From Leucaena leucocephala (Eukaryota; Streptophyta; Magnoliopsida; Fabales; Fabaceae), in NCBI GenBank assembly GCA_037074615.1, contig CM073535.1, positions 806,001 through 870,000 on the forward strand: DNA of 64,000 bases. Direction: 5' to 3'. Below, piece after piece: positions 50,579 to 63,640 of this stretch (position 1 is its first letter; every line of letters starts with the position of its first letter). A program made the translations under genes and the position numbers. The notes beneath the pieces are model-generated. The model did no database searches. It saw only the letters and a program-made list of their open reading frames with translations, and had not been told where the DNA came from.

Positions 50579-51793
50579 TTTGGCGGGTTAGTCCGTTAAT
50601 TTTTAATTGCTTGGGTGGTTATGAATTGTTATATTAAAGTATTGAATCCTCAAGTGGACTGATTAACTTATTATAGAATGAAATAATTTAAGAAGGTTTA
50701 AATATTTAATCTCTGTCCATAAATCATCTTATCTTTGTCACCTAAATTAGTCCCAGGTTTGACTATTTTTGACCCAGCTTATTTTTCTTTTTATAAATGT
50801 AAAATCTAAATGTCACTTTATCTAATATATGAATTTGCTGATCTCTTGAGAAGCAAAATTACCTAATCTTTGCTCCAAAGTTTATCATATATATATATAT
50901 GAACGATATTTTAACCCTTTTTTCAATAAAAAGTTCAACGTATCTTGTATGGGAGTATCATTGTATTATTTGTATCACATGCTCTATTCAGATATATTAG
51001 TATAAAAATTTTATTTTGATCATAGTTTGTGTTGTGTAAAAAGGCTAATTTCATCGTCATAAAATATTATATATATATATATTAAAAAAATCGAGTGATA
51101 CTATGGACACAAACTATCAGATGATGTTTACTTAAAACCAAAGAATAGTCTAATTTAGTCTAACTCTATTCATTATAAATTTTAAGACAGCAATGATCTA
51201 AATATCCAACTAACCCATGGTGGAAAGAAAACTCCAAATGGCAAGAAATTTCAAGTAGAAGGCACAAAAATTCAAAGATTAAATTAAAAGCATGTCACAA
51301 GTGGGTTATATTAATTATAAACGATAACAAAACAGGATCACATAAAATACTATTACTGTAACATGAGTGAAAAATAAATATATAATAAAAATACTAGGTA
51401 TTGATCTGCAGGTGCCAGAATATGATTTGATGAAGGTAAAGACTAAAGAGGAATGATTAGAGGCTCCACTTGTCGACGGCAGAGGGCAGCCACATATCCC
51501 AAACCGGTGATCCGTGATAGTGCAGTAGTTGCTCCTCCAATGGCGGGCAAAGTGACCCATTTTCTTCAGACAACTTTTTTTTCTTGGTATAAAAAATTTT
51601 GAAAAAGAATTGGGTCATAAAGGGTTGGAGAATTTGAACATTAATAATCAAACAAAACATTCCATTGCAATGTCGTTTTAGAAACAATAACATTCCTCCA
51701 GTAACAACCCCCAACAACACCCCAACCCCCAAAAAAATCCCAAACAAAAAGCCCATCCCCCAAAATCCACAAACCAAAGGAGAAGAGAGGAGA
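50579..51793. other. Intergenic DNA between two gene relics
   Basis: AT-rich, with short (AT) runs near 50890 and 51070. A minus-strand frame at 51457-51846 is open but shows no known domain and overlaps the lipid-transfer relic on the opposite strand. No gene is called. Confidence 0.45.
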
Positions 51794-52166
51794 ACGAAAG
51801 CTTTGGCTCTGGTGGTGGTGTTGCTCACAATTGCAGCTTCAAGCAATCAGTAGTCTAATGACCTGCAAGCCATCAGTGACACTTCCAAACCATGCAACTC
51901 CATCTGCAGATTGCTGCTCTGCACTCTCTCACGCCAACATGCGTTGCATTTGCTCCTACAAGAACTCTAAGCTCTTGCCTTCTCTTGGCATTGATCCTAA
52001 CCTCGCCATGCAGCTCCCTGCTAAGTGCAACCTTCCTCACCCACCTCACAGCCAAGTACATTTAATATCCACAATCTTTGAAGATTTGCCTGTAATAAGA
52101 TCATATCTCGTAGCGAATTATGCTTTAATATCTACTTGTAATACTTGGAGTCTAAGCAATAAGTGA
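51794..52166 (+). pseudogene. Broken DIR1-like lipid-transfer protein gene
   Basis: A signal-peptide-like frame (KALALVVVLLTIAASS) begins at ACG 51794, where an ATG would be expected, and stops at TAG 51851-51853. The mature domain continues in another frame: LMTCKPSV, SADCCSALSHANMRCICSY, LLPSLGIDPNLAMQLPAKC, the pattern of DIR1-type non-specific lipid-transfer proteins. A frameshift therefore separates signal and domain. Of the eight cysteines of the family fold, six are present. The first, upstream of the MTC segment, is missing, and the position of the last reads PPHS. Lost start, frameshift and lost disulfide cysteines make this a pseudogene. The live family carries lipids in the apoplast, and DIR1 takes part in systemic acquired resistance. 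Confidence 0.8.
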
Positions 52167-54133
52167 TGGGCTTTGAATGCTTGTCTTGAGAATTCAGGGT
52201 CATCCCTATATGTAATGTAATATTACACAACGTCCTAAGGCTTTCTTTTATTTTTCTGATAATCTGAAACACAGGATGAAAGTAATGATAAGGGGACAAG
52301 CCAGTAGTTCTCTACGTAGGTGAAAAGGAGGGTGTGAGAAAGGACTTGTACGTCCCATACTCTCCAGCGAACTTGGCCATCAGGGGTAAATTAAAAACTA
52401 CAGGAACTCACCGGTTTCGTATTCGCTTGCCATTTCTCTGGCACCTTTGGATTTGCCACTAGAAGAAACACAACACCCGCACACTCTATTTTATGCAGTG
52501 TGACAATGCTATTTCAGAAGGCCCTGCTTTCTGAACCTGCTTTGAAAAAAAAAACGACAAGACCATTACATCAATTGTGCAGTTTGGCTTACGTGTGGCA
52601 ATTGAATTGCAAATCAAATATTCGCGTGTTGCCGTGCTAGCAGAGCATTCAGCACATCAGCAAAATATTGACTACATTTTCTTATGAGGACTGAAGATTT
52701 TAGATTATATTACATCAGGGAGTGATATGGGAAAAAAATAGACTATATAAACTAAATTGAAAATTGGTAGAATTTAAAGGAAGTAAATGTTTTTCTCATA
52801 AAACTGGCTCACTTGCATTCCATGGCGGAAAGCATTACTTTCATCCTGAGTTGTCAACAAAAGCAGAGGGTAAAGAATAGTACCAAAGGAAAACACTTGC
52901 ATCTCTTCGTAGTGAAATTAAGCTCTCCAGGTATACGGCAGCCTGCAAGGAATTTGGAGATCATAGTACACTATCCATCGTTATTCTCGACCAGAAATTA
53001 TGCCTGCACCCCGTCCCAATGGCAGCCGATTAATCGAAAGCTTTTTATGCCAAATCGGCTCTGAACATCATAACTGAGGCGAGCTGGAGTAGCGTCTCCG
53101 CCAGCCGAGAATAGTATGAGAGTAGAAGCCTGGCGAAGAGTGAAGAGTGTGTGCCATTGATTTCTGGGAGGAGAAGCCGAGAAGCCAATAGGCGGGGACA
53201 TACGAAGGAGCGAAAATATACGGTGACCACGTCATTCAGATGTTGGGCCACAATTAGCCATTATTTGCCCAAATCTAACAGTTTCCTTGTGATGGACCGA
53301 ATAAAGCTACAAGCCACCCAGCCATATCATCAAAACAAGAAGTTAATTTGTACCCAAAAAATAAAACAAAAAGTTAATAATATATAAAAAAAGAAAAGAG
53401 GCCTCCACATTGATTACTTTATCCCCCTTGTAGGCTGCGGCAGATGCAGATTATTAATTTATATAATATGCATACTTCAATTTTTAATTTATTTTATATA
53501 ATAGATACATATATTAACCTGATGAGTTGATTTAACAGTTAAAAAAAAAATGTGACTTGAGTCCGGTTTAAGCTTTGTCTCATGCTTGGTCAAGGAAATA
53601 AGTGAGTCTTTGGATGATCCCTCCGCTTTTCTGTCTATACTTAACGTTAATGTTGGAGTAACCTGCGAATCGATATGATTGATGATGATGGAAACAACGT
53701 AATGCTTATGGCAAATAAATGTATGGATATAGTCATATATGTATATATACACAGAGATACCAAAACGATACAGACGAGAGTCTGAAGCTCGCATGAAGTC
53801 GAGCTCTTGTCAGCGAAGCCCAACCAACTTTAAATATTTTGTTGGCCCTTACACAAAGCACTGAAACATAAAGAACGGAACAACTACTACACATACATAA
53901 CGGTACAGGAATTTACCCTCCTCTTCTTAGCTTTTCTATCGAAAATGACTACAACTTAGCAGCAAGAACATGCGCATATAATTCAAAATGGAGTTCCCAT
54001 TTCCGATAAATCGGACTTCTTTCCCCACCATTATATTCATTGCGTCATGTTAAACCAAAATCAAGGCAACGAAACTGGTTCCCCAACTTGCACAAGTTCA
54101 AATTCTTCATCAAGTGCCGGTAAAAACTATGAT
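52167..54133. other. Intergenic DNA before the SPPL gene end
   Basis: No supported gene. Open frames at 52.8-53.25 kb on both strands have no recognisable domain. The 3' UTR of the minus-strand SPPL gene probably occupies the last few hundred bases. Confidence 0.45.
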
Positions 54134-57100
54134 TTAAACACCAGAAGGTTCTCTAGCCGTGTCCGAACCATAATTCCAGAGGGTCTTCAGATCACCTCTT
54201 ATACATGCCAACACAACTGCAGTGCCTGTTGATTTAATTGGAAAATTAACAAATGTGCATCAAGTGACATGAACAACCAGAAAATTGCAGTCCCGCCAAC
54301 TAGATGAGGACCTGCTGAACATCCAGCTTAAGAACAACATTAAATAAGTTTACCTAGTGTGCATGGAACAAGGTAGAGGAGTGCAGGTTGTCCGTGACCG
54401 TCCATCAAATAAAGCCCCAAGTATGTCAAACACAGTCCTGAAACGAAAAAGAACCTATATCAACAACTAAAAGCTAAATAGCATTAGATTTAATGTGCAA
54501 TAAGAAATAAATGTTAGATCAAGGTTCCAACTGAAGCATGTCACAAAGGAACTCACCAACTCCATATCCAATCATCAGAAAAAGGAAATATCCCCTTGGT
54601 CCTCCCCTCTTTTGATCTTTGTCAAATCTGATACCCTCAAAATCCAGAATAAAAATGATGATGAAGAAGCATCTTTGATAGGTAGATGACAAAAACTGCC
54701 CCAAACGTAAAAAAGATAACAATTCTCTAAGAATAGCAAATCAAGATCATTAAGTTGCTTGGCTTAATATTTCCATCAATGGGCAGAACATTGTCACAGG
54801 ATGTTTGATAGAAGTCATCCGCACTATTAGGTAGTTTTAAAATGATATAGGCAACATGTTCTTAAAGGATGTTTGATAGAAGGCATCAACATAAAATACT
54901 CTTGGCATGATGATAATAATAAAAGGCTGGGCTAACCCCTTGTAATAACAAATGTACTCTATTGCACTTCATGTACTACACTGCTCAGATCTCATAATGC
55001 ATGACGTGAGGCTGAAAGAGGTGTCAGTAGATCAAAAAGAATGTCACTCTCTCATTCCTCTCCCTTCAAACATCAACAAATATCAATTAGGTCCTTATTC
55101 TTCCTTCATACTGTTTTGTTAAAGAACTTTCCAATGAAAAAGCCGTCCAATTTTATAAATATCACATTGACATCAATGGTTAAAAAGAAAGAAAAAGAAA
55201 TTAGTACCTGTGAGTAAAAGAAACAAGCAGACCAGGGAAGAGAATATCTCCGAATCCAATCATGTCATAACCATTCCAAGGGTCATTAATACGAGGAACT
55301 CTCAAAAGCATAGGAATTGCTTCCCCACCAGCTTTATCACCTCGAGCAACCTAGCAAAGGAAACGAGATAACATGTATTGAAGAAATCTTTATGCAAATT
55401 TGCTCAAGTTTTTCTAAATCAATCCGTCCAGCACCTTGTGCTTATATATAGTCGAGTTTGGTATGCACCAAAGCATACAAGGAGCAACTACTTCAGATTT
55501 GGATGTGCTGAATTTTACTTCAATATGCTATAAACCATATTCTCAATTTTGAAGATGCAAACTTCAACTAGACAAACAGGAAAAAGGAAATTTTACCGTG
55601 ATCATGACACTCTGTTTGAAAAATACTGGAGATATGAACACCCAAAAGATGTCATAGAAGAATCCACAACAGAGGAGGACGGTAGCAACCTATGGTATCA
55701 AATGCAAAAACTGAGTTTGGATAATTTAACATATAAACAACAAACTATGAAGAAATAATAATCAACAAAAACAAAAAGGAAACGATTGAGCTACCTTGAT
55801 ATTAGGTAATTGTGCCAACTGCAAGACGGTTATCATCAAGCATATGCCCTGTCAAAATTAAAAGCATATTTCAGAGATGAACATCAGAAAATAAAAGGTC
55901 AACTATAGCTTCTCATCAGTAAATAGTAACCACACACATCAAGATAATAATCCAGTTTCTGCCACAATGCTCTAGAAAGCTTACAATAGGGAACCAATGA
56001 ACATCCTTGGCAATGCTAGAGATTGATTCATAGAACATCCTTTAATAGCATAGTTATGGTAATTACTGATTTATTGAGTTAGCATTTGGTTCATTCTTTT
56101 TTTTTTTCTTGGTGAGTGTAGCATGTTTCATTAAGTAACAATAGAGATTGACCTTTTGTCAGTACGTACCACATAAAACTCTGCTTCAAAGCTTAACTCA
56201 TCTTCAGATTTAAAAACTGCAATGATAATATTTTAAAAAACACAAAATAATAAAACATATTTCCTAGTTGCTGAGAGTGAAACTTACAAGAATATCTTGC
56301 CCAACCCATGAATATGATTCCCGTCGAGTAGCAGCCCAGGAAATTGCAAATGCCAAACAGACTAAAATCACTACAAGTGAGAAAACAGAAACCTCCCCAG
56401 CCTTAGGAATATTAACAGTCTTCTTCCCGCATTTTGGATTAATTCTGCCATATATTTGAAAATAAGAGACAACATCAGTGCATAAAACATAAAAGAAAGA
56501 GAAGATAGTATGTTTTTGGCAAGAAAAAAAACAAAACATGAGTATTGATTGTACCTACAAGCCACACTCACAATACAGTGGTGCATTCCCTGATATCAAA
56601 AGCATTGTTCAATTAGAAAATGAAAGCAGTGAACATTAACGACAATTTGGTAAAGGGGATGAAAAGAAAATAAAACTAAACCCTTATTCAGGAATGTTAA
56701 GAAACGTGTTATTCAAAGATAAGTGAGACAAATCAATTGGGAGTGTTACAAGATTGAGTTTATTATCATCGAAGAGTACTACAGCTCTCTCATATAATTG
56801 TCTTTAGGAGTTTGTCTTGTAACTGATCTCAGAATTGAAGGCATTACAAATGACGGAATGATGAGAGCTGCCACAATGCATGTGCAAATGAGCACCCAAT
56901 AAATCCTAATTTTATTTCACCTCTTTAATTTGGATATCTGTTGTAGATAGACTGATCATGTTTGGACCTTGGAAATTCATTGTCTAAGAACATATCTCTA
57001 CCAAGGAAATGGCTAAGGCATTTTCCTCTTTGAAAGAAATAACAAATTATTAATGCACATCATGAAAAAGTTATATTTACTTAATGAGAGAGTAAGATTT

Positions 57101-60100
57101 CAGCCAAAGGAATGACCAACATTACCTGCATACCACCAATGCAGAAAAGTAATATCAGCACCCAGACAAACCAAGATGACATGAAGAAGAACATTACTAC
57201 GAGAAAAGTAGATGCTGTTATGACAAAGATGATAGCACCCTTCACATCTAAACTAACAACTTCATCCTCATCTTTTGCTGTTGCAGAATTTGAAGATTCC
57301 TAGAAAAATGAGGCAACGCGATATTTGAATTAATAATTTGAAATATGAGTTGAAAATGAGAAATAAATCTCTAATAAGGGGCAAAAAAAGAAAAGGAAAC
57401 AAGCTCATAGCTCCAGTTTTAAGAGTAACTAATGAAAATAAACAGTTAATTCCAAAGAAGGCAGGAAAAGTAAGAGGAAACATAGAAAGCCCGCAGATAT
57501 AAAATCATCATGCAAAAATATAAAAAAATTGTAAATGGGTGAAAGCACGCCCTCAACCAAAATTATACTCAAATCATTTATTAATTGTTCCAAACAATAA
57601 ACAAGACAACTAACACCCTGAGGCATCACAACAAAACACTTCAACACAAACCATGAATTTTGAGACACATAGGTTGTAACAAAAAACCTCATTGTAGCAA
57701 TCATCAGTCTGCTCAGGGGCAGTCAAATCTGACCATAGTGAAGCACATGCAACTGTCCCAACAGCCATCAACCACAAAAATGCCACGGAGTAGTCTATAA
57801 GTGGGCGAACTGGAGCATACAACAAAATTTCCACTGCAATGGATGACTCAGAATTAACCATCTATAAATAATAGATTGTAAATCAACTTGACACCCAACA
57901 AGCACGTTTCTCTTTCATCTTATTTATCCATTTTAAAACTTACAAACTTCACTGATAAGAAACAAGGAAATCCATGTGGCATAGCTAGAAAATGTTAGTC
58001 TCTATTTCAACAATCAACATCAACTACCAACTGACCAGCTTGTTATCTCAATGTAACTTAGCCTACAATGTCTAATGCTAACTTATGCGATAACATATGT
58101 TCTAACTTTCAGCAATAAAACAATGATGACTCACATCCCAGCTGAATTCAAGAGCTTCCACCTCACCCTGAACCTCTTCCATTGGCAAATGGCTTTAAGC
58201 CATCTAAATAATACACTCAAGTGACCATTCCCAAAATATACGATAAATTCATTTGAGCACAGGCTTCATTCTCCACATCTTATTTGCACCATAAATATAT
58301 TTAACAAATTCTAACAAATATATTTACCTAAATCTCTTTCTCAAACGCAAAAGAAAAGTACAGTAGAAGTTATAAGGACTGAAGAGCCAACCTCTCTTTG
58401 AAGACATCATTTTCCTCAAATTTTCTCCTGATGATTTTGATATCATCACAACTGGAATTGAAATGTTTGGCGTGGTGCCATTGGTGCAAGTCATCTCAAT
58501 AATTTCTGAGTAAATTAAATCAATAATTCTCAGATGACAATAAATCATACGTAATATTGTAGATAATAATTATGCATATACAGGCATAAACAATAATCAG
58601 ATAATTGCAATGAAACAAAGTTTCAACAAGTCAATTACCATGCTAAAAGTTTTAGTGGAAACTAGATTTAACCCTTTTTCTATTTAAAAAATATTTAAAG
58701 ACAAAAGTAATAGTAGTAGTAGTAGCAAGAAGAAGAAGAAAGACACCTATTTCAACAACCAGTTATGTTAATAGCATTGAAATATTTTAGCTTTATAACA
58801 TATAATGATTCTTTAAGTATATAATGTCCAAATCAAACAAGACGATGGCGAGAGAAATGAAATCACAATGTCTTGTCTGTGTCCCTTGCTTAGTTCTCCA
58901 ATTAGGTGTTTTCTGCCTTTTCAGGGAAATATTTTTCTTGGAATCTTCATATTGCTAGAAATCCCTCTAATAGGTAAGTTCATGAACTTATGGAAATCTT
59001 ATACTTAATCCGGATCTTATTTGTCTTTCTTCTTCTCTAGATGAGATTGTGTAACTTTAAATTCATCAAGGTGTTTTGGAAAACTAAAACTCCTTTAAAA
59101 GTGAAATCTTGTGTGTATGGACTGCAATCTAACTATACAACAAGCTGTGAATGAAAGGGAAATCACAATTTACAAGCCTAACAAGTGAAACTTTAGAAAC
59201 TTTAGTTGAACAATGTTATATTATACTCTGTCAATAAGGCGAAAGAGGTCACTATAAAATAAAACCAAAGAAGCAATGCCGTGTGTCAAGCAATAAAATG
59301 AACCTTCATCACTGTTTATCATCACCACTCCAGTAGCACCTCCCGACTGAGCAAATGCTGCTTTAGTTGAAAAGTCACAATTACCTCGTTCACAAAGAAG
59401 GACTGACCCAGATATCTGCAAATGGGAATTCGTTAAGCATGCCACCAGAACAGATATTCCCTATTCTATAATGATCATTATCCTAAGTTGGAAAATTTGT
59501 AGGTTTTAAAAAATTTAGGTATACTGCAATGGGATAAATCACAAATTTACAAAGAGGCAATTCAAGAGTAATATTCGTGTCACTGGTAAAGCCTTCTGCA
59601 TGCATGTCGTTCTGTAATTAGTCTACAACCATATGAGTATCAACCAAGGAACTCGGCGTAAAGGATAAAATTTTAGAGATAAAAAAGAGTCACACCGTAG
59701 AAGTTGAATTGGAGCAGCAGTGCTCAGGATTTGCAACAGCAGCAGGTGATCTGACACTTTCTTTAGCCTGCTCGGGCAATATGGACCCAAATCTTGCACT
59801 CATCCCATTATACATATCCCCTTCTTCGCCATCAATCCAGTTCTTCACCTTAATCTGCAAGATTCCAACGTCAAAAACAATTGCCACGTTGATAGAGAAA
59901 GGTGAGGGTAAATAACTACAAAGGCTCCCCATTTCAATCTTAATTACATTTCCAATTTCCTTCACGGGAATTTCACTACATCGGAACCAAACATAACAAT
60001 TACGAGCAGCAACAAAAGCTTCGCTGATTAATAGAATAGAGGGATATGATGAATTACCAATTGGAAGTCATTACGGCAAGAGTCCGACTTAGGAACCCTG

Positions 60101-60222
60101 TCGTCATCATGTTTGACATCGTCGGCCGCTGCGGAGGGGACATCGGCAATGACGAAGAAGAAAAGGAGGAGAACCGCCACGAAAGGGGGGAGAAGGGAGC
60201 GGGGAGAAGAAGAGGAAGGCAT
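54134..60222 (-). CDS. SPPL: Signal-peptide-peptidase-like intramembrane aspartic protease with PA domain (SPPL2-5 type)
   Basis: Fourteen minus-strand exons give 532 residues in frame: 60222-60058, 59854-59696, 59415-59304, 58505-58392, 57833-57688, 57299-57126, 56589-56555, 56444-56288, 55848-55795, 55689-55597, 55350-55208, 54627-54557, 54437-54354, 54225-54134. ATG at 60222 opens a signal peptide (about 1-35). A luminal PA domain follows (about 80-185), then about nine membrane segments. The catalytic motifs are YD at 384-385 (GFFYDIFW), GFGD at 435-438 (IGFGDILFPG) and PAL at 492-494 (GQPALLYLVP), so both active-site aspartates are present. The enzyme cleaves type II membrane proteins or signal peptides inside the membrane, probably in endosomal or vacuolar membranes. 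From gene order SPPL5 (AT1G05820) is the likeliest counterpart; exact membership is unproven. Confidence 0.93.
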
Positions 60223-60945
60223 GGTTGCCACCTGATGAAGGTCTCAAAATTCAGGTGGAAAAGGTTAGAGAGAGATGAGAGAAATCACGTTCGGTTGAAT
60301 CTCTTCTCTCTCCAGAGATCGGAATGCGTTGTATGACCCCAGAGGAAGAGCTCGCTCTTATTGGGTGTCTCCTACATTGACGGGAAATTCGTGCAGCAAC
60401 GAAGCCAGAAGATTGACGGATCGGATAATTTCATCGGACAGATCTGTGCGATTACTCGTTGTTGCCGCGATCCACCGAACCTCATATTTTTTCCTTTTCT
60501 TCTCCTTTTTTTTTCGTTTTGCCTAGCCACGATCAATTCACCGATTCAATATATATAAATTGATACAATAACAAATAGTATAAAACTTATATCTTTTTGC
60601 CAGAAAAATATAAAATTTATATTAAATAAATCATTCACGCTATCATTCGCACATATTAATGAATGGCGTTGTAATACAGCCCCAGCCTAATTTTTGTTAC
60701 AATTACAAGTATAGTGTTGTGAGTATATATTTTGATTAACTCGTGCTCAAAGAACAGGAAATTAGATTATGTGGAATAAACTGTCCTATATATTAATAAT
60801 TTTTTTTATACAAAAATTTAGATAAATTCAATAATAATTTCCTATTAAAATTATATCATAATTCTAAAGTTTAGAGAACACTTACACTAAATTTATAGTA
60901 GTAAAAATTAAACTTACATCCTTATAAAATATGAGTATATTTTTT
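60223..60945. other. SPPL promoter and leader, then AT-rich DNA
   Basis: The first ~300 bases are GC-richer with CTCT-type sequence and should hold the SPPL promoter and 5' UTR on the minus strand. Beyond 60.55 kb the DNA is AT-rich with no gene. Confidence 0.5.
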
Positions 60946-60949
60946 ACCA

Positions 60950-61490
60950 TCTATGTCAATTCTCATTAGCATTTTTTTCTCATTCTTTTTTTAGTTACAA
61001 AAAATTTTAAAAAAGAGTTGAATTTTTCCATTACGTAAGGACAACACAAAATTTCCTTTTTTTCTTAAGTAATATTAATATTAGGTAGAGCAAACTGTTA
61101 ATTACATTTAAGAGTAAATTTAAGCACCTAAGAGTTATAATGCCTCCACATGTACCGTGACTAAAAATATAATAAAATAATATTTCCCAATGATCGAATA
61201 TAGTATAAATGATTGTATGTCTCATCCGTTTGTCAGCTAAACCTATGAATAGACGATGAGTATTTTTTTTCTCATTCTTTTTTTTTGTATAAGAATTTTG
61301 AGAAAGGGGTTGGACTCACATACTATTTAAGGATAAGGTAAAATCTTTCTTCCTCTTAAACTATACTAATATTGAATAAAGCGAATAATCTATTATTCTC
61401 AGACATAAACTTAAGTACATAAAAGTTAAAATATTTTCTTAAATATTATAACTAAAATTATAATAAAATAATATTTTTTTAAAATTAAAT
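60950..61490. repeat. Two degenerate tandem copies of the ~260-bp repeat (site 2)
   Basis: Blocks at about 60965-61240 and 61265-61490 repeat the landmarks CATTCTTTTTTT, AATTTT(A/G)A(G/A)AAAG, TTAAG.ATAA, CTTAA...TACTAATATT.A, AAGAGT/AAAGTTA and ATAATAAAATAATATT in the same order, matching 18470-19010. The copies are too diverged for exact borders. Confidence 0.55.
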
Positions 61491-61503
61491 AAGCTATAAA
61501 TAA

Positions 61504-61562
<59 letters not shown>
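61504..61562. repeat. Compound microsatellite (CT)n(CA)n(TA)n
   Basis: Uninterrupted (CT)8-9, then (CA)10-11, then (TA)9-10. All three phases join directly. No gene overlaps it. Confidence 0.9.
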
Positions 61563-62378
61563 ACTCTTTTACCAATTCAACCCCATGATTCAATGTGAAA
61601 AGGGTAATGGAATCCTGATTCAGGGAATTGAGTTCGAAGGAAATGAATGAAATGGGCCCAAGGCCCAAAAATATGAACGGGGTCTCTGTGTTAAATTCCA
61701 AGTATGTGTCTAGTTTCTTAAATCACCTTGTACGTGTAACGATATTTCATAGTCTTCAAACTATAACGTTTTCACGGAGAATGAATGAATGAATGAGAGA
61801 GAGAGAAAAGAAAGCTTGGATTCGTTGAGACTGAGAAGCCTGAATCTTATTCATAACACAGCTTACGATTTATTTGGCTCGCAATCTTTATGAAGCCCCT
61901 GCAAAGCCTTTGATCTTTTTCATTGTGGATGTCACGAGCACGTACGAGCTCAATTAATGTTTGGCGGGGAAACTCCTTTTTCAAATAACTAATGAATATA
62001 ATGAAGGCAAATTTAGAATATTTATATCCATCATTCCTGTATCCATTAAAAGAGAAACCAGCCTTATATTTCGATGAGAAAAAAATTATAGAGAAAATAA
62101 TACTAGGAAAAAAAATCAATAATAGTAAATTTTTTTATCATTTTATGAAATTTTCTTTTATAATATTTCATCCCCATATTTCTCTCCCATTTTTCTCTCA
62201 ATATAAAGCAAAAAAGATACAATCTAGTGGAGACCAAGAATTGATGGTCTGTGTAATATCTAATAGCTTAGTCTCATATATTGTGCATTGCCATTACATT
62301 TGAGTTTGACATGACTTGTAATAATGTGACTTATTATAGAATTTGTATAATATCTTATTGATAAATAAATTTAAGTGA

Positions 62379-63640
62379 AGAAAAGTCAAGTAAGAAGACA
62401 GCTATATAAGCTGTAAGAAGAATAAATTAAATTTTTAAAAAATAGTTTATAAAAACAATATAATTTAAAACTGATTATAGAAAATAATTTTTAGAGAATA
62501 GTTTATGAAAAAAAATTAATTTTGAAGAAATAAGTATTATAGTAATTATTATTAAAATTATTTTTATAATTGATAAATTACCAGAAAGAATATAGAGTGG
62601 ATAAATAAATAAATAATATCACTATTTATCTTCAACACTAGTATTTTTCCCTACCCCAACTCACTGTTATCATCCCTTACTCACCATTATCATCCCTCCC
62701 TCCGCCATGTTTAAGAGAGCCCTCTCTCTTCAACGGAATGCCCCTCATTCTGACGACTCTCGTGCCTCTGTCGATGACAATGACAAATCTAAGATCAGGA
62801 ATGATCTCATCGAGATCAATGGAACTTTCAAGAGCTTGCTCTCCCTTCTCTTGCTCCCAGCTACCTTCAACGATGATAAATTTGGACAAAGGTTGATGCA
62901 AAATGTGACATATTTGTATGGAGGTTGAAGAAGAAAGTGATAGATCCAAACGGAGGTTGAAGAAGATGGATAGATCATGAAGTACCGACATAGCTGAAAA
63001 ATATGGGAGGGAGTGATGGCTTTTTACTATGATTGAAGAAGATTTGTGGGGGCATTGTGACAGCATTTGACAGCCTATAAGTTCTTTTTTTTACTCAAAA
63101 TTTATTGTTCTAAATTTATCTAAAATATAGTTTTAAATCATGATTTAGTCTGTAAACTATTCTGAATATTTGAGGGCTGTTTATTTAACTTTTTATCAAA
63201 CCATGGTTTGGATGTCATCTAAATATGCACTTAAATTTTGTACTTAAATTAGAAAAGTAAACTAGAAAATAACATTGGAAATGAAAAAAAAAACCAAACT
63301 AATGGATAAAATAGCAAGTAACTGTAATGGAAATATAATCTAAGTATTCAAAAATCAAAAGTAAAACCAAATACAAATGATACATGCGTATTACTTAGCA
63401 TATGGCGACCCTATTTTGGGTTGCACATAATTTAAAAACAAAATTACATTCACAGCTCCAATAAGTTAAAAGAAATAAAAGTCAAGTGAGAAATAGCTGA
63501 CAGCCATAAAAGGAATAAATTTAATTATATATGGCGCATTAAGATGTTATATGAATCTTCTGCTTACTAATTCAATATTGATAGATAAGTTTAGAAGAAG
63601 AAAAGTCAAGTCAGAAAATAGCTGACAGCTATAAGAAAAA
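62379..63640. repeat. Short repeat GAAAAGTCAAGT..GACAGCTATAA in three copies
   Basis: Copies at about 62379-62433, 63471-63523 and 63599-63640 share AAAGTCAAGT, AGAAA-TAGCTGACAGC-ATAA and a following AATAAATT/AAAACAGAT. The first lies before, and the other two after, the MITE-related segment at 62.4-63.2 kb, so the segment may have been inserted into or beside an older repeat. Confidence 0.55.
62430..63228. mobile_element. Second decayed relative of the PIF/Harbinger MITE
   Basis: AATTATTTTTATAATTGATAAATTACC at about 62555-62582 is nearly the same as a block in the 49-kb relative (reverse strand), and CATAAGTTCTTTT plus AAATCATGATTTAG at about 63075-63150 match the 19.56-19.64 kb part of the intact copy. 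The right end near 63222 reads CTAAATATGCACTT, compared with CCAAACATGCACT. An insert of about 400 bases (62630-63060) has no counterpart. The boundaries are approximate. Confidence 0.45.

Noticed and set aside
51457..51846. Minus-strand 129-codon frame with a hydrophobic segment
   Set aside because: It is the reverse of low-complexity CT/CA-rich DNA and overlaps the lipid-transfer relic. No family match is known to me.
52998..53251. Overlapping minus-strand frames with GDATPARLSYDV
   Set aside because: No homologous family recalled and no continuing exon.
60223..60231. Upstream in-frame GTG start for the SPPL gene
   Set aside because: ATG at 60222 follows within three codons and directly precedes the signal peptide.
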